A DNA stretch of 64,000 nt, taken from assembly GCF_026339955.1 (NCBI RefSeq), contig NZ_JAPEPW010000001.1:7275001-7339000 (forward strand), given 5' to 3'. Position 1 is the stretch's first letter, and every line of letters begins with the position of its first letter. Both the position numbers and the translations under genes were made by a program. The notes beneath the pieces are model-generated. The model was not told the DNA's origin. It searched no databases and worked only from the letters and a program-made list of their open reading frames with translations. The DNA is from Streptomyces sp. NBC_01549. GTDB lineage: Bacteria; Actinomycetota; Actinomycetes; Streptomycetales; Streptomycetaceae. Below are positions 1 through 8,169 of the stretch, piece by piece.

Positions 1-1154
1 CGGAGGATGACGGGCGGGGGATGGCCGGCAGTGATGGCCTGGCACATGCGGCTGACCGGGTCGTAGACGATGCAGAGGCAGGTGGCGTAAAAGCCGTCCC
101 CGAGGCCGCTGACGATGTCGTTGAGATGGAAGAAAAGCTCGTCCAGAGGCTGCTCGAGATCAGCGAGCGTATGGCCCGCGGTGCGCAGTCGGCCCATGGT
201 GACGGCCTCGGACACGCCGTGCCCCATGACGTCTCCGACGACCAGGGCGACCTGCTCGGCCGACAGCGGGATGACGTCGTACCAGTCGCCGTCGGCAACC
301 GTGTCGTCACCGGCGGGCTGGTAACGGGCGGAGGCGGTCACAGCGGGCAGGGCCGGCAGGCACCGCGGGAGCAAACCGCGCTGGAGTTCCTGGGCCCGGC
401 GGTGCTCGGCGTCGTACAGCCGGGCGCGCTCCATGGCCTGGGCGACCATGCCGCTCATGGCTGTGAACAGGGTGCGTTCCTCGTGGCTGAAGGCGTGCCG
501 ATGCTCGTAGATGACGCAGGAAGCACCCACGGTGCGCCCGGAGGCGATCAGCGGCAGGATCGCCCATGCCTGGGCCCCGATCGCAGCGGGCAGGTCGGCA
601 AGCGGCCGGGAAGCGGCTGATGAACTCCTCCGCGGACGAGATGAAGTCCAAAGTGCCCTCGATGAAGGCTTGGGTAGACGCCGGAAACTCTGCGATGCGG
701 GCGTCTTCGAAGCGGCGGAGACCCTCCCTGGGGCCGGCACTGCCCATCAGAAACGCTCGGCCGTTTTCGTGAGTCCAGACGCTGACATCTTTGGCGCCGA
801 ACAGGGGCACCATGTGGGTGGCCATCACATCGGCCACGTCATGTCCGGTGACCGCACCGGCGAGGGCTCGGGTCAGCTCCACGATGCGCATGGTGCGTTC
901 GACGGCAGGGCCCTCGGCGGAGGCCTCGTCGGCTTGCAGGTGCCGGGCGCTGCTGATGTCGGTGATGCACAGGGCCAGGCCGTCCGACAACGGGGCCAGT
1001 CGCACATGCAGCCGTCGGCCGGTGTACGTGCGTATGTCCAGCTCGGTCGGTCTGCCCTCGGCCGCTGCTTGCCTGCCGGCTTCCTCCATGCCGGGCGAGC
1101 ACAGCACCGGAACGGCATCCCACAGCACCTGCCCGAGCAACTGCCGCGACGGGG
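1..1154 (-). pseudogene. PAS-GAF-SpoIIE (PP2C) phosphatase, 5'-truncated and frameshifted, runs off the left edge
   Basis: Reading leftwards, the translation shows a PAS-like end (LLGQVLWDAVP ... ALCITDISSARHLQ), a GAF-like domain (ALAGAVTGHDVADVMATHM ... VGASCVIYEHRHAFS) and a SpoIIE/PP2C phosphatase domain with DGDWYDVIPLS and VVGDVMGHGVSEAVTMGRLR. This is the RsbU-type architecture, a serine phosphatase that acts on anti-sigma-factor antagonists. The frame breaks near 605-620, between FISRFPA and PLADLPAAIGAQAW, so no continuous protein is made. The upstream end is fused at about 1155 to an unrelated hydrolase fragment, and the C-terminus lies outside the window. The family assignment is firm; loss of function is inferred from the frameshift and missing N-terminus. 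Confidence 0.8.
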
Positions 1155-1472
1155 CAACAGATCGATCCTGGGCAGCCCGAGCGCCTCGATGAAGGTGAGG
1201 GCATCGCGGGCCATCCCGGTGATGGTGGGCGGCACCGCTCCGGATGACAGGCCGACACCGGCGTTGTCGACCGGGATGACCTCGCGGTGGGAGGCGAGGG
1301 CGCCGAGCAGCAACGGGTCCCAGTTGTCCAGGTTGCCGCGGAAGTGCTGCAGCATCACCAGCGGCGGCACGCCGGGGGAGGCGGTGCCGAACCGCCGATA
1401 GGCGTAGGTGACCCCGTTGGCACCCTCAACGAACTGGTTCGGGGCGGTCAGCGCGATGTCGCTGGTCGACAT
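1155..1472 (-). pseudogene. alpha/beta-hydrolase, N-terminal fragment of about 106 residues
   Basis: The fragment begins with ATG (MSTSDIALTAPNQFVEG) about 10 nt after a GGAAGAG ribosome-binding site; an upstream in-frame TTG at 1478 is less likely. It has the first half of an alpha/beta-hydrolase: TYAYRRFG, the oxyanion-side strand LVMLQHFRGNLDNWDP and VIPVDNAGVGLS. It stops at FIEALGLPRIDLL, just before the nucleophile elbow that should follow. At that point the reading passes directly into PAS-domain coding sequence in another frame. The nucleophile, acid and histidine are all absent, so it cannot be an active hydrolase. Confidence 0.75.
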
Positions 1473-1478
1473 GATCAA

Positions 1479-1898
1479 TCAACTCTTCCGTTTCGGTCGC
1501 TTCTGGATCCCGGCTCACCCCGGACGGGCAAGCGCGCAGTTCGGCCGAGACGGGCAACCGCGACCCGCAGCCAGCTGGCTCGCCATCACCCCCACCAGGT
1601 GACCGGGACGATGTGACGGGGTGTGATCTGCCATGGCCGCGTTGTGCCTGAATGTGGGTGGATGGAGCGAGGCCTCATGGGGCCTCCCCTTGCGCGGGCT
1701 GGCCTCTCGCTCTTGCGAGCGGGCTTTGCCGACGTCGCCTTGGGAAAAGGCACAGATCGAGCCTATGGCTCAGCCCGCCACGTCGCATCTTGAGCTGCTC
1801 TAAAGGGTGTTGTAGAAGCCTACGAGGCGTGGGCTATACCGCGCACCCGAGCCGCGCCTGAGCGGCAGCCACGGCACGGCTCCGCTTGGCCGGTGCTG
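1479..1898. other. 420-bp stretch without a recognised gene
   Basis: This gap lies between the start of the hydrolase fragment and the 3' end of the 240-residue family gene. It contains an imperfect inverted repeat around 1668-1715 (GAGCGAGGCC with GGCCTCTCGCTC). Short open frames such as 1652-1861 do not resemble any protein I know. It may be the worn edge of a rearrangement; I see no promoter or RNA gene that I can defend. Confidence 0.4.
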
Positions 1899-2621
1899 TC
1901 AGAAGAAGTGGACGTCGCTCAGGTCGATACTGATCATGAGGTGATCGTGGTCAGGACGCCCGTCGGACCGGCGGAGATACGCGCGACGCCTGGTGGGGAA
2001 CTTGATTCCGTCTGCTTCGTCGATGTCGTAGACGTACTGCGCGGCCGCGAAGCCGCCAGCGATGTCAACGTGGTAGTCGTGACGCCTGAGCAGATAGTCG
2101 TCCCCGAAGTAGAAGTTCTGCACGGTGCTGTGGCTTGCGATGTCGTCCGGGAAAGTGACCCGCAGATGACGCCATCGCTCAGTTGACGACTCGTTCCACG
2201 GTTCGGCCTCCTCTACGCCCATGCCGTTCATGATCGCGAAGAACGGCGTGGTCAGGTACGTCCACAGGGCGTAGCCGTTGAAGTAGGCGCGGTCCAGTGG
2301 ATCCCAGGGCGTTTCCAGGGTGTGTCCCCGGAATGACGCTCGTGGATTGGAACGTTCGGCTACGACGGTGCCGTCGGCGCGTTCGATCGCGATGCGATCG
2401 GGGGTGAAGTCTGAGCGCTGTTCGGGAGCCCCGAAGGGGCGCACCGAAGCGTGTTCCTTGTGCATGTCGACAGTCATCCGGCGCGGCTGTAGGTCCTGGG
2501 GCAGGCCCTTGACCGCAAAGAGCTCTCCGTCACTGACGATGGTGGCAGTCACGGTGGTGAGCTGGTCCCACCGCTCCGTGCCGCCATGGGCCTTGAGAAC
2601 CTCTGAAAGCAGGTTGGTCAT
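1899..2621 (-). CDS. 240-residue protein of unknown function, copy A of a tandem pair
   Basis: Intact 240-residue frame starting MTNLLSEVLKAHGGTERWDQL, with GGAGGAG immediately upstream of the ATG. There is no signal peptide or membrane segment. Recognisable landmarks are AHGGxxRW near the N-terminus, a Tyr/Trp-rich middle (FNGYALWTYLTTPFF), EEAEPW, LRVTFPDDIASHS and FPTRRRAYLRR near the end. The alternating beta-strand character suggests a half-barrel fold, but I cannot name a family. A homologous gene lies 123 bp downstream on the same strand (2745-3464), so this is a local duplication. No function is assigned. Confidence 0.75.
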   Translation of the reverse strand: MTNLLSEVLKAHGGTERWDQLTTVTATIVSDGELFAVKGLPQDLQPRRMTVDMHKEHASVRPFGAPEQRSDFTPDRIAIERADGTVVAERSNPRASFRGHTLETPWDPLDRAYFNGYALWTYLTTPFFAIMNGMGVEEAEPWNESSTERWRHLRVTFPDDIASHSTVQNFYFGDDYLLRRHDYHVDIAGGFAAAQYVYDIDEADGIKFPTRRRAYLRRSDGRPDHDHLMISIDLSDVHFF

Positions 2622-2744
2622 ATCTCCTCCAACAGCCAGGTCCGAGCCGGGATTGCCCGGACGAGCCGTTTGCTCTGCATGAGGATCAACTTCACCGACA
2701 CCATGATGCCCAGGAATCTGCTTGTTGCTTTCCGGTCCTGTCTG

Positions 2745-3464
2745 TCAGGTGAGGTAAGCGTCTTCGACGTCGATCGCGAGAGAGGTGGACTCGCGAGCCC
2801 GGGTTCCGTCCGGGTTGCGTACGTAGACCCGGTGCCGAGTAGGTATGACGATCCCGTCGAAACGTCGGTGCAGCGAGGCATAGTGCACCGCCGGGCCCGG
2901 GCCGAGCAGTTCGAAACCGAAGTCGGTACGCCGTAGGAGGCCCGATTCGTCGAAGTAGAAGGTCTGCTGTTTCGACGGGGTGGCGAATGTCTCCGGATAG
3001 GTGACGCGGAGGGCCGGCCAGGTGGCTCCGTCCTCGTACCAGGGTTCTGCTTCCTCGGTGTGGATGTCGTCGCGCAGCAGGTGGAACGGGATGGTGAGGT
3101 AGTTCCAGAGGACTTCCGCCGTGAAATACCCGGCGTGGAAGTCGTCCCACGGTGTCTGCCGGGTGTGTAAGTCGAACCGGGCCAGGGGACGGGATTGCTC
3201 GGCCACCAGGACGCCGTTGTTCTGCTGGATGGTCTGGCGCTGTGGTTCTCACGTGATGCAGAGCCCAGGTTCGGGATAGGGAGCGATGGTCACGCGTTGT
3301 GTACGTGTACCCCCGGTTATGACAAGTTCTCCGAACGCGCCCTGTTTGCCTTTCACCGCCCAGATCGCCCCTTGGACGCGGGATCGGGCGCGGAATCTGG
3401 AGAGCGTGCGCCAGTGCTCGACTCCGCCGTGGGCTTGAATCGCCCGAGCGAGCAGGTCCTGCAT
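2745..3464 (-). pseudogene. copy B of the 240-residue family, interrupted by an in-frame TGA
   Basis: The two halves (MQDLLARAIQAHGGVEHW ... and AEQSRPLARFDLHTRQTPWDD ... VEDAYLT) lie in the same frame, separated only by a TGA at 3249-3251. Total length matches copy A (239 against 240 residues) and the landmarks are shared: AHGGVEHW, LWNYLTIPF, EEAEPW, LRVTYPETFATPS, IPTRHRVYVR. The change is a substitution, not an indel; TGG or CGA to TGA would do it. A downstream GTG at 3206 could in principle start a 153-residue C-terminal piece, but no ribosome-binding site stands out. A recent loss by point mutation is the simplest reading. Confidence 0.75.
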
Positions 3465-3515
3465 GGTGCCACCCTCCAGCTTCCGGTTCTCACCCTTGGA
3501 GCCGCGCGCCGGGTG

Positions 3516-4228
3516 TCACCCGATCTCGCCGAGTGCTCGGACGATGATCTGAGCCACTTCGTCCGCGTGGGAGAGCGCGATGGCGTGCGAGCCGCCGGCG
3601 ATCTCGGTGACGGTCGATCCCATGCGCTTGGCCGCAGCGCGCTCGGCGTCGGGGTTGATCGCGTGGTCGGCGCCGGCGACGACGAACCAGCTTGGCAGCC
3701 TCTTCCAGCCAGGCTCGACCGCCAGGGGTTCGCCGAACGCCACATCGGCGGCGGGGCGTTGGCTGACGGCGAGCACGGCGGCCTCGTCGTCGGGCAGGTC
3801 CGCACAGAACACCGAGTGGAAGTGCTCCGGCTGGATGTTAGAACTCCGTGCCGGTCTCCGCGCCGCGCGGGAAGGTGCGCGGCAGAAGGGAGCAGTCCAG
3901 CTCGGCGGGCGGGAAGGCCTCGTTCGAGCCGAGGGTGGACACACCCTGGTCGACACCGAAGGAGGCGACGAAGACCAGCCCCTTGGCGTTCTCCGCCTTG
4001 GCCGATGCATAGGTGATCACTGGGCCGCCATAGGAGTGGCCGACCAGCAGCACAGGGCCGTCGATCTGGCTGACGAAGCTCGCGATGTACTCACCGTCGG
4101 CGGTGAGGCCCCGCAGCGGCTGCCACGCCCGCTGCGTCCAGGCGGGACACCACGCGGGACCAGCTCGATGAGTCCGCGAACGCGCCGTGCACGAGCACCA
4201 CGGTGGCCGACGATGCGGGTGACGTCAT
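3516..4228 (-). pseudogene. alpha/beta-hydrolase with two frameshifts
   Basis: The gene starts MTSPASSATVVLVHGAFADSS behind GAGAGGAAG. It continues in a second frame with PLRGLTADGEYIAS, DGPVLLVGHSYGGPVITYA and GAETGTEF, then in a third with IQPEHFHSVFCADLPDDE, SWFVVAGADHAINPDAE and GGSHAIALSHADEV. The nucleophile (GHSYGG), acid (D in GADHAI) and histidine (GSHAI) are all recognisable, so the ancestor was an active hydrolase. The first break is near 4105 and probably lost several bases. The second, near 3839, fits one inserted A: TTC TAC ATC has become TTC TAA CATC. Confidence in the family is high. Confidence 0.75.
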
Positions 4229-4433
4229 GGTCGTCTTCCTCTCGGTTCCTCCGGCGACCTCGGCTTTCGGCGCGGCCCCCGGGCCAGAGTGTGGGCGGAC
4301 GCACCTACACGGGCGTACGCCGTCGGAACCACGCTCCGGCAAAGGGCACCCCGCGGCATCCCGTGCGGTCCGTAGTCGGCAGCCGACTTAATCACGCGTG
4401 TTCCAGAGCACGTGGTCACACTCCTCTCACCAT

Positions 4434-4660
4434 GACTCGCTCCTGCAGACCATCGACGATCCTGTCGTCCTGGTCGGCCACTCCTACGGTGGCGCCGTCA
4501 TCACCGAGGCCGCCGGTCTCAACAACGTCAAGGCCCTGGTCTACGTTGCGGCTTCCGCTCTCGACAAGGGCGAAAGCGCAGCGACCGTGCTACCGGCGGA
4601 CAAGTACCCGGGCTCACTGCTGACCCCCGACAAGCTGGTGGTCCGCAAGTACCCCGACTC
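4434..4660 (+). pseudogene. alpha/beta-hydrolase internal fragment
   Basis: A 75-residue stretch, DSLLQTIDDPVVLVGHSYGG followed by AVITEAAGLNNVKALVYVAA and ending VVRKYPD, is clearly homologous to the middle of the hydrolase remnant at 3516-4228 but lies on the opposite strand. The N-terminal HGAF strand and the catalytic acid and histidine are absent. After YPD the sequence becomes unrelated and then overlaps the 3' end of the LuxR gene. It looks like one arm of an inverted duplication or a broken second copy. Confidence 0.65.
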
Positions 4661-4732
4661 TTCCGGACAGGGCGGCACCAACGCCGGTCATTCTCGACGC
4701 AGCGACATCAAACCGCTGACCGGCGACACGTC

Positions 4733-7273
4733 TTATGCCGAGATGATGCGATCCCGCTGGCCGGACAGCTCGCGCCGGGAGTGGACGTCGAGTTTCCGGA
4801 ACACCTTGCGCAGGTGGTAATCCACTGTATGCACGCTGAGGAAGAGCTGGGCCGCGATCTCCGCGTTCGTGGCCCAGCCGGCTGCCAGGCGAGCGACACG
4901 CGCCTCCTGGGCAGTCAGATCATCGCCGCTGCCCGACGTGCTCGCACCGGTCTCGACCGGATCGCCGGCGGCCGCCAGCTCCTGCGCGGTTCTGGCGGCG
5001 TATCCACCGGCACCCATGGCGTCGAAGAGCTCGTAGGCGATCCGCAGTTCGTGACGGGCCTCTTTGGCCCTTCGCTCGCGGCGCAGCCATTCCCCGTACA
5101 GCTGATGGCTGCGTGCTCTTCGTGACGGCCCCCGGGCATCCTCGTGATGCTCAATGGCCTGCAGGTACAGCGCTTCTGTCGACGAAGGATCTGCGATGGT
5201 CAGCGCCTGAGCCCGGGCGAGGTCGCCGAGCAAGCCCGGGACAGGAGTTCGGTCGGCCAACCGGGACAGGCGCTCCACCAGGAGCATCGCCTCGTCCTTC
5301 TTACCGCAGCGGATCGCGGCCTCCACCATGTCAACCACGGCGAACTTGACCTGGCAGGTGTCGCCGATGTGCTCCTCCAGGCTGAGGTAAGCCTCGAGAT
5401 ACCGGCCCCGGCTCAGCTCGACCATGCAACGGGCATAGTCGCAGAAGACCAGCTGATAGCCCTGGCCGGTGCGGGCGGCATGCTCCCGGACAGCCTCGGT
5501 CAGTGTGCGGGCCGCCTCGAACCGGCCGCGCCACGCGGCGATGAGCAGGGCGCCGAGGTACAGCTGGGAGCCTCGCGCCTCCTCCAGCGCGGCGCGCTGG
5601 TCGAACAGCCGCTCCGACTCCGCGATGCGGCCGGCGATCAGCTCGGACAAGGCCGTGTGGCTGAGGGCCAGGGCCATCGGGATGACGGCGCCCTGGCGCC
5701 CGGCTTCCGCTTGCATCCGCCACGCGAGGTCGTGCAGGGCGATGTCGTCACCGAGCATGGTCGCGTGCGAGCAGGCCGCGGCCAGCCACTGGAACAGTTC
5801 GGGAGTGGTCGACTCCTCACGCCGTACCGCCTCGATGGCCTGTTGCAGCCGTGGGCCGGCGCTGCCCAGCCCTTCGAGGTGCACCGCCGTGTCGGCCTCC
5901 AGCACCACGTCACCCGTCGTGACCGGCATCCCGGTGGGCAGCGGCAGGGAGCGCACGGTCTCGGCCACGTTCAGGCGCGACGCACTCTGCGGCGCGAGCG
6001 AGCCGCTGATCTGCGCCTGGACGAGTGCCTCGACGAGCATGTCCCGAGCCGTACGTATGTCTACGGCGCCCAGTTCCCGCGCCGCGGTCAGCAGCGCGGA
6101 GGTCGCGGCCGCCGGAGCGCCGGTCAGCCTGTGGATCCGCGCCTGAACGCGCTGCACCAAGCTGTTGTAACCCCGGTCCTCACGGTAGGCGGCCGCTTCA
6201 TCCAGCAGGGCCTGCGCTCTCCCGGGCGAGCCGGCCACGGCGGCGGCTTCCGCCGCCCCCAGCAGACGACGGGCCCGGGTGGGCAGGTCGGACGTCAAGG
6301 ACGCGCCTCGCGCCAGAAGCGTCGAAGTGCCGGTCCAGTCACCACGGTCGCGAGTGCGCTCCGCGGCACGCTCCAGCTCCGTCGCGATGTCCTCGTCGGG
6401 GTCGGTTGCCGCTGCCGCCAGATGCCAGGCGCGCAGGTCGATCTCGCCGAGGCCTCCCTCAACGTCGGCCAAAGCCGCGTGCACCCGCGCACGCTGTGCC
6501 AGCGGGGCACCGTAATACACGGCCGAACGAATAAGCGGATGGCGGAACTTGACCGTCTCCCGGATCGAGAGCAGATTCTGCTCCTCGGCAGCTGCCGCAG
6601 CCGACGCGTCGAAACCCAGTGCCGGACCGGCCCGCCACAGTACGTTCGGATCACTCGTCGGATCGGCGGCTGAGGCCAGCAGCAGAGTCCGGGTCTGAGC
6701 CGGCAATGTCAGCACTTCGCGCAAATAGAGCCGTTCCAACGCCCGTCCGAGAGGGACAGGATCGGGCAGGGGTGCCTCACCGCTGAGTTCGTGGGCTTTC
6801 AGTTCCCGGGCCGCCTCGGTCAAGGCGAGGGGGTTTCCTTCCGTGGAGGCGACGATGTGTGCACGGGCGTAGGGATCGAGCACACCGGGGACCACCGATT
6901 CCAACAGCTGGCCGGCTGCCTCAGGACGGAGGTCGGCGACGGTCAACTCGGCCAGTCCCGCCAGATGGTCGATGCGGCCGGCCTGGTCGCGTGACGCGAA
7001 CACCATCGCGACCGAGTCGGCGTACAGGCGGCGAGCCACGAACGCGAGTACCACGGCGGACTCCTCGTCGAGCCAGTGGGCGTCGTCCACCAGACACAGC
7101 AGAGGTCTGTCGTCGGCACGCGCGGCAAGCAGCCCGAGCGAGGCCAGCGCGACGAGGAAGCGGTCGGGCGGGCTCATCCGTTCCTGCAGTCCGGGATCTT
7201 GCACGTCGACGCCATCCACTTCATGACCGCTCCGGGATCCGTCAAGCCGCAGGCACGCCCGCAGGAAGACCAA
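4733..7273 (-). CDS. LuxR-family LAL-type regulator, N-terminally truncated
   Basis: An open frame of 846 residues resembles large ATP-binding LuxR regulators. It has the Walker B region LLCLVDDAHWLDEES, the conserved stretches ASTEGNPLALTEAARELKAH and KFRHPLIRSAVYY, a long TPR-like helical middle, and a C-terminal LuxR helix-turn-helix (LTAQEARVARLAAGWATN, AEIAAQLFLSVHTVDYHLRK). Family members normally begin with a GREAEL... segment carrying the Walker A. Here the homology begins only at SPPDRFLVALASLGLL and the first 35 or so residues look foreign, so about 100 residues including Walker A are missing. The first available start is a TTG at 7273 with no clear ribosome-binding site. Probably inactive as an ATPase; the HTH alone could still bind DNA if expressed. 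Confidence 0.8.
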   Translation of the reverse strand: MVFLRACLRLDGSRSGHEVDGVDVQDPGLQERMSPPDRFLVALASLGLLAARADDRPLLCLVDDAHWLDEESAVVLAFVARRLYADSVAMVFASRDQAGRIDHLAGLAELTVADLRPEAAGQLLESVVPGVLDPYARAHIVASTEGNPLALTEAARELKAHELSGEAPLPDPVPLGRALERLYLREVLTLPAQTRTLLLASAADPTSDPNVLWRAGPALGFDASAAAAAEEQNLLSIRETVKFRHPLIRSAVYYGAPLAQRARVHAALADVEGGLGEIDLRAWHLAAAATDPDEDIATELERAAERTRDRGDWTGTSTLLARGASLTSDLPTRARRLLGAAEAAAVAGSPGRAQALLDEAAAYREDRGYNSLVQRVQARIHRLTGAPAAATSALLTAARELGAVDIRTARDMLVEALVQAQISGSLAPQSASRLNVAETVRSLPLPTGMPVTTGDVVLEADTAVHLEGLGSAGPRLQQAIEAVRREESTTPELFQWLAAACSHATMLGDDIALHDLAWRMQAEAGRQGAVIPMALALSHTALSELIAGRIAESERLFDQRAALEEARGSQLYLGALLIAAWRGRFEAARTLTEAVREHAARTGQGYQLVFCDYARCMVELSRGRYLEAYLSLEEHIGDTCQVKFAVVDMVEAAIRCGKKDEAMLLVERLSRLADRTPVPGLLGDLARAQALTIADPSSTEALYLQAIEHHEDARGPSRRARSHQLYGEWLRRERRAKEARHELRIAYELFDAMGAGGYAARTAQELAAAGDPVETGASTSGSGDDLTAQEARVARLAAGWATNAEIAAQLFLSVHTVDYHLRKVFRKLDVHSRRELSGQRDRIISA

Positions 7274-7563
7274 GACATCCGATGAATGGAGTCAACCTGG
7301 CAGTCTCCGCTTGACGGTGTCAACTGGTTGTGTGCGGTTCGATGCAAGGCAAGCGGCCTCCGTGTAGGAAAATTTGGAGCAATGGATCGGATGTATGGTC
7401 GATTTTGTGCCCGCGCGTCTTTTGGGTCGGCCTGGCCTGTGGGTGTCTGAGTTCCTCGACACCGACGAAACCCTCGACGCCGATGAGACGGCCGCGCACG
7501 CCCGCCGCGTGACGTCGAAGCTCGGACTGGAGGCCGGCCAACAGGCCGTCCCGCTGGCGTTGA
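7274..7563. other. junction region between the truncated regulator and the NicO tail
   Basis: A plus-strand frame from about 7374 reads LLGRPGLWVSEFLDTDETLD then AAHARRVTSKLGLEAGQQAV and ends where the transporter tail begins, in another frame. The amino-acid composition is plausible for a real protein fragment, but I do not recognise it. Both neighbours are truncated on their sides facing this segment, so it probably marks a deletion or insertion breakpoint. Confidence 0.35.
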
Positions 7564-7836
7564 CCAAGCCCCGAGGCGCTCACCGTCCTCATGCTGGCCA
7601 TCGGACTGGGCCGCACGGCTCTCGGACTGACCATGATCGTCGCCTTCAGCGTTGGCCTCGCCGGTGTCCTCGTCGGCCTGGGTCTGATCCTGGTGAGCGC
7701 CCGCACGGGTCTGGAACGCTTCCGGCGTCCAAGACACGGCCCGATGATGCGGTGGCTCCCGGCGGTCTCCGCGGGCGTGGCGACGGTTCTCGGCCTGACC
7801 ATCGCGGTCAACGGAGTGGACGGGCTCACCGGGTAG
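7564..7836 (+). pseudogene. NicO-type nickel/cobalt transporter, C-terminal fragment
   Basis: The 90-residue piece PSPEALTVLMLAIGLGRTAL ... GLAGVLVGLGLILVSARTGL ... VATVLGLTIAVNGVDGLTG has the last membrane helices typical of the NicO (RcnA-like) divalent-metal permease family, including the P-x-AL-x-VL-x-AIxLGR segment. It begins immediately after an in-frame TGA at 7561-7563, and no N-terminal helices or His-rich loop are present upstream. It is a remnant of a metal exporter, not a working protein. Confidence 0.7.
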
Positions 7837-8169
7837 GACATGTGCCTGGATGCGGCATGGCTCGTATCCCCGAGCACCATGGTCCGCAGCGGACGGTGCA
7901 CTCGGGACCGATCCTCACCGGCAAACCGCTGTCACCTGCGGAACCATCCGAAACGGCCCAGCGCTCGGGCGGCCTGGCCGTGCCGCCGGGCGGTCCCGGC
8001 ACCGATTCACAGCGACTGCGGGCTTCTACGGCTCCCCGCGCACTGCTTCACTCCCAGCCACACCTTCGATCACTCGCAGCACCAACAGCTGTGCAGCACA
8101 AGAGAGTTGCCCATGCTCAGGTTCAACACCCCGGACGCGGACCGGGTCCGTGGGGAACGGGGAGTGCCT
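7837..8169. other. 333-bp leader region upstream of the tannase-like pseudogene
   Basis: No gene is recognised here. The open frame that continues into the downstream gene (7840 onwards) has no homology before the signal peptide, and a GGGGAG ribosome-binding site sits just before the ATG at 8170. The region would have held the promoter of the secreted esterase; I see no confident -10/-35 pair. Confidence 0.35.

Noticed and set aside
5144..6673. Long plus-strand open frame of about 500 codons.
   Set aside because: It is antisense to the LAL regulator, has no recognisable motifs, and such frames are expected from GC-rich third positions.
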